The position numbers and the translations under genes were made by a program. A DNA stretch of 21,477 nucleotides, from positions 1 to 21,477 of the forward strand of contig NZ_LLZI01000295.1 in assembly GCF_001509485.1 (NCBI RefSeq), in the 5' to 3' direction. Source of the stretch: Streptomyces sp. NRRL F-4489 (GTDB lineage: Bacteria; Actinomycetota; Actinomycetes; Streptomycetales; Streptomycetaceae). The notes below the pieces were generated by a model. That model saw only the letters and a program-made list of their open reading frames with translations, made no database searches and was not told where the DNA came from. Shown piece after piece: positions 1-6,408 of the stretch (position 1 is its first letter; the number at the start of each line of letters is the position of its first letter).

Positions 1-175
1 GGTGTGGTCCATGGGGTCCCCCTTGCGGTGCGTGGGTTGCTCCTTTGGGCGCGGGGTCGGTGGCGGTGGGGGGCGAGGGGCGCCACCGGCGCCCAGGACA
101 GTGGTGCTCGGCGGGGTGGGGGTCCATGCGGGCTTGGGGAAGACCTGGGGAAGACCTGGGGGGGTCGTCAGCGAG
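1..175. other. Non-coding flank downstream of the PAP2 gene
   Basis: I see no credible gene here. The open frames that cross it read as Gly/Arg/Ala-rich low-complexity translation typical of high-GC non-coding DNA. It holds an 11-bp tandem duplication, GGGGAAGACCT at 136-146 and 147-157, just beyond the stop codon of the minus-strand PAP2 gene. No convincing stem-loop terminator was found, so where that transcript ends is not clear. Confidence 0.5.
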
Positions 176-928
176 TTATGGGGAGGGGAGGGACTCGGGG
201 CGGTGGGGGGTGGCTAGCGGGGCGAGGAGGAGCAGGGCCAGGGGGAGGAGGGTGGCGGCCAGGAGCCAGCCGGCCAGGACGTCGCCGGCCCAGTGGACGC
301 CCAGGTAGACGCGGGTCAGGCCGACGCCGGCGGCCCATAGGGCGGGGAGCGCGCACCACGTCAGGCCGCGGCCGGGCCCGGTGCGGCGCAGGATGGCCCA
401 GGCGAGGATTCCGGCGGTGAGCGCGGAGGTGGTGGCGTGGCCGGAGGGGAAGGAGTGGCCGGTGGCGGTGGCGGCCCAGTCGGCGGCGGGCGGCCGGGGC
501 CGGGCGATCAGCTCCATCAGGCCGTAGCGGAGGGCCTGGCCGGCGGCGAGGAAGAGGACGGAGAAGAGGGCGGCGCGGAGGCGGTGGGGGAAGGTGCCGC
601 GGCCGGCGGCGAGGAGACCGGCGAGGAGGGCCAGGGCGTACGGGATGGGGCCGGTGCCGGTGGTGGTGAGGGCGCGGGCCAGGGAGCGGAGGGGTTCGCC
701 GCGGTGGGTGGTGGACCAGTGGAGGGCGGCGCGTTCGGGGGCGAGGGGGGCGCCGTGGCGCAGGGCCACGGTGACGGCCGCGGCGGTGAAGAGCGCGGCG
801 CACAGGGCCGCCGCCACAAGCAGGCGGCCCGGGGGCGCGCCGAGGCGCGGGCCGCGGCCGGGGGCCGGGCGCGCGCCGTCGCTCCCGGGGCCGGGGGCCC
901 CGTGGGGTGGCGCCCCCGGGGGTGTCAC
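176..928 (-). CDS. PAP2-family membrane phosphatase (first of a tandem pair)
   Basis: A 250-aa integral membrane PAP2 phosphatase, a family that dephosphorylates lipid phosphates such as undecaprenyl pyrophosphate at the membrane face. The start is taken as the GTG at 928, which overlaps the TGA of the upstream PAP2 gene as GTGA, implying translational coupling. The frame stays open further upstream but that part is Arg/Pro-rich and antisense-like. The N-terminal 30 residues are Pro/Gly-rich, then hydrophobic segments begin near residue 36. Motif 2 is PSGH (161-164), and motif 3 is TR-x5-H-x3-D (Thr205, Arg206, His212, Asp216), with Thr replacing the usual Ser. Motif 1 ends RPRP (143-146), but the family Lys seven residues before the second Arg is Met138. 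Family membership is secure; the substrate is inferred. Confidence 0.88.
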   Translation of the reverse strand: MTPPGAPPHGAPGPGSDGARPAPGRGPRLGAPPGRLLVAAALCAALFTAAAVTVALRHGAPLAPERAALHWSTTHRGEPLRSLARALTTTGTGPIPYALALLAGLLAAGRGTFPHRLRAALFSVLFLAAGQALRYGLMELIARPRPPAADWAATATGHSFPSGHATTSALTAGILAWAILRRTGPGRGLTWCALPALWAAGVGLTRVYLGVHWAGDVLAGWLLAATLLPLALLLLAPLATPHRPESLPSP

Positions 929-1581
929 CGGGCGGCGACCAGCGGGCGCAGCGGGGTCTCCCGGACGCGTTCGACAAGCGGTGCGGCGCGCCGGGCGAGC
1001 GGCATGAGGACCGCGGCGACGAGGACACCGACGACCAGGCCGACCGCGACGTCGTGCGGGTAGTGGGCACCGACCCAGACCCGCGAGGCGCCCATCAGGA
1101 GGGCGGCCGGGACGGCGAGGGCGCCGAGCCGGCGGTCCAGGAGGAGCAGCGCGACGGCGGCGGAGGCGGCGATGGCGGAGTGGTTGCTGGGGAAGGACCA
1201 GTCGCCGAGGCCGGGGCACGGTTCGACGGTGACCACGTGGAGGGTCTGGCAGGGGCGCTGCTCATGGAAGAAGCTCTTGACCACGTCGTTGGCCACGTAG
1301 GCCAGGACCACGATCACCGGGACGGCGAGGGCCATCGCCATCGCCACGGGAGCCGGGTGGCGCCGTTGCCCGGGGACGAGGCGGCGGCGGGCGCTGCCGC
1401 CGAGCCGCTGGCGGGCCCGCCACCAGCCGGCCACCATCAGCAGCGCGAAGACTCCCAGGCCGAGGTCGGTCCAGTAGGAGACCAGGACGTTGAGGAAGTG
1501 CGGCATCTGCTGGGCGAAGCCGGTCACAGAGGTGTACAGGCCGCCGTCGATCGAGGCTCCGCCGAAGGCGAGGTCGGTCAC
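925..1581 (-). CDS. PAP2-family phosphatase, undecaprenyl-diphosphatase-like
   Basis: A 218-aa PAP2 membrane phosphatase with all three signature motifs intact: K-x6-RP (Lys102, Arg109, Pro110), PSNH (131-134) and SR-x5-H-x3-D (Ser166, Arg167, His173, Asp177). The two His act as nucleophile and acid/base in this family. Several hydrophobic segments (about 38-52, 78-98, 135-148, 152-165 and 178-193) fit a polytopic protein. The BcrC/PgpB branch of the family regenerates undecaprenyl phosphate for peptidoglycan synthesis, which is the likeliest role here. The start is GTG at 1581, with a strong AAGGAG ribosome binding site 8 bases upstream. The gene lies downstream of dedA on the same strand (283-bp gap) and its stop overlaps the start of the second PAP2 gene. 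PAP2 assignment is firm; exact substrate is inferred. Confidence 0.92.
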   Translation of the reverse strand: MTDLAFGGASIDGGLYTSVTGFAQQMPHFLNVLVSYWTDLGLGVFALLMVAGWWRARQRLGGSARRRLVPGQRRHPAPVAMAMALAVPVIVVLAYVANDVVKSFFHEQRPCQTLHVVTVEPCPGLGDWSFPSNHSAIAASAAVALLLLDRRLGALAVPAALLMGASRVWVGAHYPHDVAVGLVVGVLVAAVLMPLARRAAPLVERVRETPLRPLVAAR

Positions 1582-1864
1582 TGGGCTTTCTCCTTGGCGG
1601 TTCGTCGCGTGGTGCGTGGTGCGTGTTGACGGATGCCGGGCGGCCCGCGCGGTGCGCGGCGGCCGCCCGTGTGCTGCAGCAAGTGTGCCGGGTCCGTCAG
1701 GGTGCCGGTGGCGCGGTGGCGGATTCGGGAGCGTTGGGCGGGGCGGCGGGGGTGTCGGTGGGGGCGGTGGTGGGGGCGTTACGGGGTGCCCGTGGGGCCT
1801 CCGGGGGCGTCGGCCGGGGCGTTACGAGGTGCCCGTGGGGCCTCCGGGGGCGTCGGCCGGGGCG
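1582..1864. other. dedA-PAP2 intergenic region
   Basis: A 283-bp gap between two minus-strand genes. The dedA-proximal part is occupied by a 43-bp tandem repeat that also runs into the end of dedA (separate entry). The remainder is G-rich on the plus strand with no gene I can support. A good ribosome binding site for the downstream PAP2 gene lies at its lower end, around 1590-1595. No clear terminator was found, so readthrough from dedA into the PAP2 genes is possible. Confidence 0.5.
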
Positions 1865-1904
1865 TTACGAGGTGCCCGTGGGGCCTCCGGACGCGTCGGC
1901 CGCG
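1776..1904. repeat. Three-copy 43-bp tandem repeat across the dedA stop codon
   Basis: Three head-to-tail copies of a 43-bp unit occupy 1776-1818, 1819-1861 and 1862-1904. Copies 1 and 2 differ at one position, and copies 2 and 3 at about three. Each unit begins GCGTTACG, which on the minus strand supplies a TAA. The dedA stop (1865-1867) is the one in the third copy, so the other two copies are 3' untranslated duplicates of the end of the coding region. Because 43 is not a multiple of three, copy-number change would shift the frame while still offering a nearby stop. Confidence 0.9.
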
Positions 1905-2701
1905 GCTTCGGGGGCGTCGGCGGGGCTTCCGGGTCCCTGGTGGGCGTCGGCCGGGCCGGTCCCCGGCACCGACAGCGGCCCCGGTCGCGGTCCCGTCTCG
2001 GGTACCGGCCCGGGTACCGACCCCGGCCGCGACCCGCCCGCCACGCCACGCCGCCGGGCCCGCAGCACCTCCAGGGCGATCGGGGCGAGCGAGACCAGGA
2101 TCACCAGGCCGATGGCGGGGAGGAGGTAGTGGTCGACGTTCGGTACCGAGGAGCCGAGGGCGTAGCCGGCGAGGGTGAGGCCGGCCGTCCAGAAGAGGCC
2201 GCCGGTCACCTGCCAGAGGGTGAAGGTGCGGGCGGGCACGTTGAGTGCGCCGGCGAGCGGGTTGAGGACGGTGCGGACGACGGGTACGAAGCGGGCCAGG
2301 ACCAGGGCCTTGGCGTGGCCGTAACGGGCCAGGTACGCCTCGGCGCGGGTGGCGCCCTCGTGGAGCTTCCGGGAGCGGCCGCGGGCGAGCAGGGCGCGGC
2401 CGCCGCGCCGCCCGATCCAGTAGCCGGTCTGCGAGCCGGCCAGGGTCCCGGTGGCCGCGGCGGCCAGCACCTGCGGCAGGGAGAGGTGGACGGCGCCGCC
2501 GACCCCGGGCGCGCTGAGCAGTCCCGCGGTGAACAGGAGCGAGTCGCCGGGGAGCAGGAAGCCGACCAGGAGGCCGGTCTCGGCGAAGAGGACGACGGCG
2601 ACGCCGAGGGCGCCGAAGGCGGCGAGCAGGGAGCCGGCGTCGAGGACGTTGACCGCCTGTGTGACCGTGCTGACGTGCAGTTCCGCGGCCGCTACGGCCA
2701 T
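1865..2701 (-). CDS. DedA-family membrane protein
   Basis: A 278-aa DedA/SNARE-associated-family membrane protein. Seen in the sequence: the conserved acidic ETG (Glu41) in a hydrophobic segment, GFLLPGDSLLFTAG (48-60, the family PGDS motif), GYWIGRR (93-99), and the R-F-x-P-x-x-R signature (Arg137 to Arg143) followed by NPLAG. Members include the undecaprenyl-phosphate translocases (UptA-type), so recycling the lipid carrier is a reasonable role. The start ATG at 2701 is preferred because GGGAGGGG lies about 10 bases upstream; an ATG at 2719 would overlap that site. Residues 222-278 form an Ala/Gly/Pro-rich tail unlike the rest of the family, ending in a 43-bp repeat. Divergent from blaI across two dyads that may control it. 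Confidence 0.9.
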   Translation of the reverse strand: MAVAAAELHVSTVTQAVNVLDAGSLLAAFGALGVAVVLFAETGLLVGFLLPGDSLLFTAGLLSAPGVGGAVHLSLPQVLAAAATGTLAGSQTGYWIGRRGGRALLARGRSRKLHEGATRAEAYLARYGHAKALVLARFVPVVRTVLNPLAGALNVPARTFTLWQVTGGLFWTAGLTLAGYALGSSVPNVDHYLLPAIGLVILVSLAPIALEVLRARRRGVAGGSRPGSVPGPVPETGPRPGPLSVPGTGPADAHQGPGSPADAPEAAADASGGPTGTS

Positions 2702-2755
2702 GTCAGTGGCCCCTCCCATAATGGGTTGCGGGCCCGCCGATCGGCCGGCCCCACC

Positions 2756-2773
2756 GTCTACAGAGCCGTAGAC
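2756..2773. promoter_or_regulatory. BlaI-type operator dyad 1 (one mismatch)
   Basis: GTCTACAG-AG-CCGTAGAC is an 18-bp hyphenated palindrome with 7 of 8 arm positions matching. It has the TACA/GTA dyad character of operators bound by BlaI/MecI-type repressors and lies in the divergent dedA-blaI promoter region. Binding is inferred from the adjacent blaI gene. Confidence 0.72.
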
Positions 2774-2774
2774 G

Positions 2775-2792
2775 GTCTACAGCACTGTAGAC
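2775..2792. promoter_or_regulatory. BlaI-type operator dyad 2 (perfect)
   Basis: GTCTACAGCACTGTAGAC is a perfect 8-bp inverted repeat around a 2-bp centre. It sits one base after dyad 1, with centres 19 bp apart, roughly two helical turns, so two dimers could bind the same face of the DNA. It lies 23 bp before the blaI start codon and 73 bp before the dedA ATG. Autoregulation of blaI and joint control of dedA are the obvious inference. Confidence 0.8.
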
Positions 2793-2815
2793 GAGGGAAG
2801 GGGGGAGGGCGTTCC

Positions 2816-3334
2816 ATGTCGGAGGCATCACCCGCGCAGCGCCGCCCGGCCGGCGAGCTGGAGGCGAGCGTGCTGGCGGCCCTCTGGGCGGCCGGCGGGC
2901 CGCTGACACCCGCCGAGGTCCAGGGGGAGCTGGGCGGCCGGCTCGCCCGGACGACGGTCACCACGATCCTCAGCCGGCTGTACGACAAGGGGGCGGTCTC
3001 CCGCTCCCGGGCCGGCCGCGGTTTCGCCTACTCCCCGATACACGACTCCGCCGGTCTCACGGCCCGGCGGATGCGCAGCGAGCTGGACAAGCAGGACGAC
3101 CGCGGCACCGCGCTCGCCCGCTTCGTCTCGGAGCTGACGACGGAGGACGAGCGGCTGCTGCGCTCGCTGCTGGACGAGACGGACGGCGGTACGGGCGGCG
3201 CCGACGGCCCCGAAGGCGCGGGCGGCACGGGTACCACGGGCGTCACGGGTGGATCCGGCCGCGCGGGCGGCGCGGACGCCGCGGGCGGCGGCGCCGGCAC
3301 GGGCCGGCGCCCGGGTTCCCGGACAGCGCCATGA
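2816..3334 (+). CDS. blaI: BlaI/MecI-family transcriptional repressor
   Basis: A 172-aa winged-helix repressor. Residues 12-80 match the BlaI/MecI DNA-binding domain: an initial helix (EASVLAALWAAGGPLTPAEV), a recognition segment with RTTVTTILSRLYDKGAV (45-61), and a wing RSRAGRGFAYSP. Residues 83-121 are the dimerisation helices; R102-F103 lies near where the BlaI cleavage site of staphylococci falls. Residues 123-172 are an unusual Gly/Ala/Thr-rich tail, making the protein about 45-50 residues longer than typical members. Start ATG at 2816 follows a GGGGGAGGG ribosome binding site. The stop overlaps the start of the M56 peptidase gene as ATGA, the classic repressor-sensor pairing. Targets are inferred to be the two dyads just upstream. 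Confidence 0.93.
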   Translation: MSEASPAQRRPAGELEASVLAALWAAGGPLTPAEVQGELGGRLARTTVTTILSRLYDKGAVSRSRAGRGFAYSPIHDSAGLTARRMRSELDKQDDRGTALARFVSELTTEDERLLRSLLDETDGGTGGADGPEGAGGTGTTGVTGGSGRAGGADAAGGGAGTGRRPGSRTAP

Positions 3335-4296
3335 TCTTCGCCGTCTGGGTGCCGCTGCTGATGCCGCTGCTGGCGGTGCCCACCGCCCGCCGGCTCGCCG
3401 AGTCGCTGCCGCCGCGCGCCGCGGCCTGGCTGCTGGCCGGCTGCGCCGCCGTGCTGGCCGCCTGCACGGCCGCGGCGCTGGGGCTGCTGGCGGTCGCCGG
3501 GGCGCTGCGCCTGCCGCCCGTCGCCGCCCTGGGCCACCTGACCCGCTCCCCGGCCGGCGACCCGGCGGTCACTCTGCCGGCCGCCCCGGTCGCCGGCGCG
3601 CTGCTGGCCTGCTGCGCCGTCGCGGTGGCCCGGCGCGCGCTGCGCCACCGCGCCGAGCTGCGCGCCGCCCGGCGCACCGCCGACGCGCACGCCCTCGCCG
3701 GCGACCTCTGCGTCCTCCCGGACGCGGCACCGGACGCCTACGCCCTTCCCGGGCGCCCGGACCGCGTCGTGGTCACCGCCGGGATGCTGCGGGCGCTGCC
3801 GCCGGCCGAGCGGGAGGCGCTCTTCGCGCACGAACGGGCCCACCTCGCCGGCCGCCACCACCTCTTCCTGCTGACCGCCGCGCTGGCCTCGGTCTGCCAT
3901 CCGCTGCTGCGCGGCCTGCGGGCCCCGCTGGCGTACGCCCTGGAGCGCTGGGCGGACGAGTCCGCCGCCGTACGGGTCGGCGACCGCCGGCTCACCGCGC
4001 GCGCCATCGGCCGCGCCGCGCTCGCCGCCCGCCCCGACGCCACCGCGCGCCCCCGCCCGGGCATCGCACCGGCCGCCACGGCCGGTCCGGTCCCCCGCCG
4101 GGTCGCCGCCCTGCTGACCCCGGACCGCCCCGGGGACCGCCGCCACGGCCGCGCGGCCCCGCACGTCCGCCGCCTGATAGCCGCCGCCCTGCTGGCCTGC
4201 GTCGCCTTCTCCGCGGCCGCCGCGGTGGACGCCGCCACCGACCTGCACCAGACGGTGGAGACGGCGCAGGGGGAACGGGAGCAGGGGCACGGGTAG
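3331..4296 (+). CDS. M56-family (BlaR1-type) membrane metallopeptidase, no sensor domain
   Basis: A 321-aa polytopic membrane zinc peptidase of family M56. The zinc motif is HERAH (His167, Glu168, His171), followed by a downstream ERWADES segment in which Glu205 is the likely third ligand. Hydrophobic segments are visible at about 3-16, 31-58, 83-100, 175-192 and a last one near 283-301. In BlaR1/MecR1 this protease relays a signal that leads to cleavage of the BlaI/MecI repressor. Unlike BlaR1 (around 600 aa), the protein ends about 20 residues after the last membrane segment, so it has no penicillin-binding sensor domain and its trigger is unknown. Translationally coupled to blaI by a 4-bp overlap. 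Family call is strong; function on the neighbouring repressor is inferred. Confidence 0.92.
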   Translation: MIFAVWVPLLMPLLAVPTARRLAESLPPRAAAWLLAGCAAVLAACTAAALGLLAVAGALRLPPVAALGHLTRSPAGDPAVTLPAAPVAGALLACCAVAVARRALRHRAELRAARRTADAHALAGDLCVLPDAAPDAYALPGRPDRVVVTAGMLRALPPAEREALFAHERAHLAGRHHLFLLTAALASVCHPLLRGLRAPLAYALERWADESAAVRVGDRRLTARAIGRAALAARPDATARPRPGIAPAATAGPVPRRVAALLTPDRPGDRRHGRAAPHVRRLIAAALLACVAFSAAAAVDAATDLHQTVETAQGEREQGHG

Positions 4297-4761
4297 TCCG
4301 CGAGGCCGGGGAAACGGCCCGGGGCGGGGGCGCGGCCAGCCCACCAGACCAGGGGAAACGACCCGGGGCGGACGCGGCCCGGCCAGCGGGGTCCGCCGAA
4401 ACCCGCCTGCCGTCCGGCGCGCGGCAGCGACCGGGGCCGGGCCGGTGGCCGGCGACCGGACCGGCACCCGCGGCCCCCGGATGCCCAGCGCCTCGGCTCC
4501 GCACCCCCTCCCCACCCGGTGGCACGCGCGAAGATGAAACGCCTGGACGAACGGGTCGCTACCGGGCCGCCGCCTCTTCCGCCCCTCCCGCACCCCGCGC
4601 CCCATCCGCTCCCCGCGTCACCAACTCCCTTGCGGGGCAGGGAACTTCAGCGCGGCAATCTGGCGTCCCCGGTCGTGAACATGCTGAACTGCTGGGGGGC
4701 GGCTGCCGCTTCGAGCAGATGACGCTTCGCATTCGCAGGTCCGATGGGCAGGAGGCCGCTC
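4297..4761. other. Intergenic region between the M56 peptidase and GH25 genes
   Basis: A 465-bp stretch with no gene I can support. It contains an imperfect 44-bp-spaced direct repeat (GGGGAAACGGCCCGGGGCGG at 4308 and a close variant at 4352). The last roughly 130 bases before the GH25 gene are less GC-rich, as expected for a promoter. There GGAAC at 4638-4642 followed 18 bases later by CGTC at 4661-4664 loosely resembles an ECF sigma-type promoter, with spacing slightly long. Nothing else stands out. Confidence 0.4.
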
Positions 4762-5316
4762 ATGCTGCACGGTGTCGATGTCAGCTCCTACAACACCGGA
4801 TATTCGGCGAAGGGGCTGGACTTCGTCTTCATCAAGGCCACCGAGGGCCGCTCCTACGTCAATCCGCACCAGTCGGCACAGGCGGCGCGGGCGCGGGAAG
4901 CCGGTGCCGTGGTCGGTTTCTACCACTTCCTGTGGCCGGGGAATATCGCCGCCCAGGCGCGCTATTTCGTGGAGAAATGCGCCTCGCTCCAGGGCGATCT
5001 GCTGGCCGCGGACTGGGAGACCACCGGTTCCGGTACGTGCGCCAGCAACGCGCAGAAGGACCAGTTCCTGCTGGAGGTCAAGAAACTCCGCCCCAGCCAC
5101 CGCGTGCTGCTCTACTGCAACCGCGATTTCTGGCTGCACCGGGACACCACGTCGTATGCCGCGGACGGGCTGTGGATCGCCGACTACGTCACCGCCGGCC
5201 ATCCGCGGATCAAGGCGAAGTGGCGTATCCACCAGTACACCGACTCGCCGCTGGACAAGAACGTCGCGGCTTTCGCCAGCAAGGCCGAGCTCAAGAAGTG
5301 GGCGCACCCCGCATAA
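4762..5316 (+). CDS. GH25 (lysozyme/muramidase) glycoside hydrolase, no signal peptide
   Basis: A 184-aa single-domain GH25 muramidase that would cut the beta-1,4 MurNAc-GlcNAc bond of peptidoglycan. Features: GVDVSSYN at 4-11 (Asp6), FIKATEG (Glu28), GFYHF (52-56), the catalytic D-x-E pair AADWE (Asp84, Glu86), and the closing QYT...D-x-N (159-167). Start ATG at 4762 is chosen because AGGAGG ends 6 bases upstream; the in-frame ATG at 4744 precedes that site. No signal peptide, membrane segment or wall-binding domain is present, so it resembles a phage-type endolysin or a protein exported by another route. Several A/T-ending codons (for example GGA TAT, AAT ATC, TAT TTC) are less biased than those of neighbouring genes, a mild hint of transfer. 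Confidence 0.9.
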   Translation: MLHGVDVSSYNTGYSAKGLDFVFIKATEGRSYVNPHQSAQAARAREAGAVVGFYHFLWPGNIAAQARYFVEKCASLQGDLLAADWETTGSGTCASNAQKDQFLLEVKKLRPSHRVLLYCNRDFWLHRDTTSYAADGLWIADYVTAGHPRIKAKWRIHQYTDSPLDKNVAAFASKAELKKWAHPA

Positions 5317-5318
5317 AC

Positions 5319-5330
5319 TTCTCCGGAGAA
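5319..5330. promoter_or_regulatory. Perfect 12-bp palindrome upstream of nadE
   Basis: TTCTCCGGAGAA, a perfect palindrome 3 bases after the GH25 stop codon and 82 bp before the nadE start. It has no T-run after it. It could be a protein-binding site or part of transcription termination; I cannot assign a regulator. Confidence 0.4.
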
Positions 5331-5352
5331 TCCCATACGCCTGGCCGACACT

Positions 5353-5373
5353 CCGCGTGACACAAACACGCGG
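5353..5373 (+). terminator. Stem-loop between GH25 and nadE genes
   Basis: CCGCGTG and CACGCGG form a perfect 7-bp stem around an ACACAAA loop. There is no U-tract, which is common for streptomycete terminators, so termination of the GH25 transcript is possible. It lies only 39 bp before nadE, so a regulatory role in the nadE leader is an alternative. Confidence 0.45.
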
Positions 5374-5412
5374 CTGGGGAACAGCGCGTGACGAGAAACG
5401 TAAGGAGCACCG

Positions 5413-6243
5413 GTGACGGACCCGGCGGCCACGGCCCTGCAGCAGGAAATAGCCCAGGAACTCCAGGTGACCGCGGAGTTCGACGCCGAGCGGGAGATCG
5501 AGCGCCGGGTGTCCTTCCTCACAGCGCAGCTGACCTCCACCGGTCTGCGCTCGCTGGTCCTGGGCATCAGCGGAGGGGTGGACTCCACCACGGCGGGCCG
5601 GCTGTGCCAGCTCGCCGTGGAGCGGGCCCGGGCCACCGGCCACGACGCGACGTTCTACGCGATGCGGCTGCCGTACGGCGAGCAGGCGGACGAGAAGGAC
5701 GCCCAGCGGGCGGTGGACTTCATCCGCGCGGACCGGCTGCTGACCGTGGACGTCCGCCCGGCCAGTGACGCGGCGCTGGCCGCGGCGGTGGCCGGCGGGG
5801 TCGTCTTCCGCGACGCCCACCACCAGGACTTCGTGCACGGCAACATCAAGGCCCGGCAGCGCATGATCGCGCAGTACGCGGTCGCCGGGGCGCACGACGG
5901 CCTGGTCGTGGGCACCGACCACGCCGCCGAGGCGGTCTCCGGCTTCTTCACCAAGTTCGGCGACGGCGCGGCCGACGTGGTCCCGCTGACCGGGCTGACC
6001 AAGCGCCGGGTGCGGGCCGTCGCCCAGGCCCTGGGCGCGCCCGCCGAGCTGGTCCACAAGGTCCCGACCGCCGACCTGGAGACCCTCGACCCGGGCAAGC
6101 CCGACGAGGACGCGCTCGGCGTCAGCTACGACCAGATCGACGACTTCCTGGAGGGCAAGCCGGTCGAGGAGACCGCCTTCCAGGCGATCGTCCGGCGCTA
6201 CCGCCTCACCGCGCACAAGCGCGCGCTGCCGATCGCGCCCTGA
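5413..6243 (+). CDS. nadE: NAD synthetase, ammonia-dependent
   Basis: A 276-aa NH3-dependent NAD+ synthetase, catalysing ATP-driven amidation of nicotinic acid adenine dinucleotide (NaAD) to NAD+ in the cytosol. The PP-loop ATP pyrophosphatase motif SGGVDS is at 53-58. Downstream family segments include [31 protein letters not shown] and a long C-terminal part around the NaAD site. Length matches the short single-domain bacterial enzymes (about 275 aa), and there is no N-terminal glutaminase domain, so ammonia must come free or from another protein. The start is GTG at 5413, with AAGGAG 5 bases upstream. The 96-bp gap from the GH25 gene holds a palindrome and a stem-loop, suggesting separate expression. 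Confident assignment. Confidence 0.96.
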   Translation: MTDPAATALQQEIAQELQVTAEFDAEREIERRVSFLTAQLTSTGLRSLVLGISGGVDSTTAGRLCQLAVERARATGHDATFYAMRLPYGEQADEKDAQRAVDFIRADRLLTVDVRPASDAALAAAVAGGVVFRDAHHQDFVHGNIKARQRMIAQYAVAGAHDGLVVGTDHAAEAVSGFFTKFGDGAADVVPLTGLTKRRVRAVAQALGAPAELVHKVPTADLETLDPGKPDEDALGVSYDQIDDFLEGKPVEETAFQAIVRRYRLTAHKRALPIAP

Positions 6244-6256
6244 GCGACCGGGAAAC

Positions 6257-6326
6257 GCGGGGCGGAGCGGGGCAGGGCGGGCGGCGAGCCGGGGGCCGGC
6301 CTCACCGCTGCGCCCCGCCGCCCCGC
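6257..6326 (+). terminator. Candidate terminator after nadE
   Basis: GCGGGGCGG (6257-6265) can pair with CCGCCCCGC (6318-6326), and inner GGGGC/GCCCC segments could extend the hairpin over a large loop. It starts 13 bases after the nadE stop. The long loop and absence of a T-tract keep this tentative. Confidence 0.4.
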
Positions 6327-6408
6327 GCCCGCGCCCCCGCACCCTCCCGTCACCCACCCGCCACCCGGCGGCCACCGCCCCGGTGGTGAACCACGGCGCG
6401 GAACGGGC

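Noticed and set aside
1776..1904. Possible CRISPR-like array
   Set aside because: The units are directly adjacent with no unique spacers, only three copies, and part of one is coding; it is a plain tandem repeat.
176..4296. Classical beta-lactam resistance operon
   Set aside because: The repressor and protease match the bla/mec type, but no beta-lactamase or PBP2a gene is present and the protease lacks a penicillin-sensing domain.
4308..4380. Imperfect 44-bp-spaced direct repeat after the M56 gene as an attachment site or IS remnant
   Set aside because: Copies are imperfect, GC-rich and lack any integrase, tRNA or inverted repeat nearby.
3249..5360. A 703-codon plus-strand frame overlapping the M56 and GH25 genes
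   Set aside because: It is out of frame with both real genes, reads as Arg/Pro/Ala-rich low complexity, and no ribosome binding site or domain supports it.
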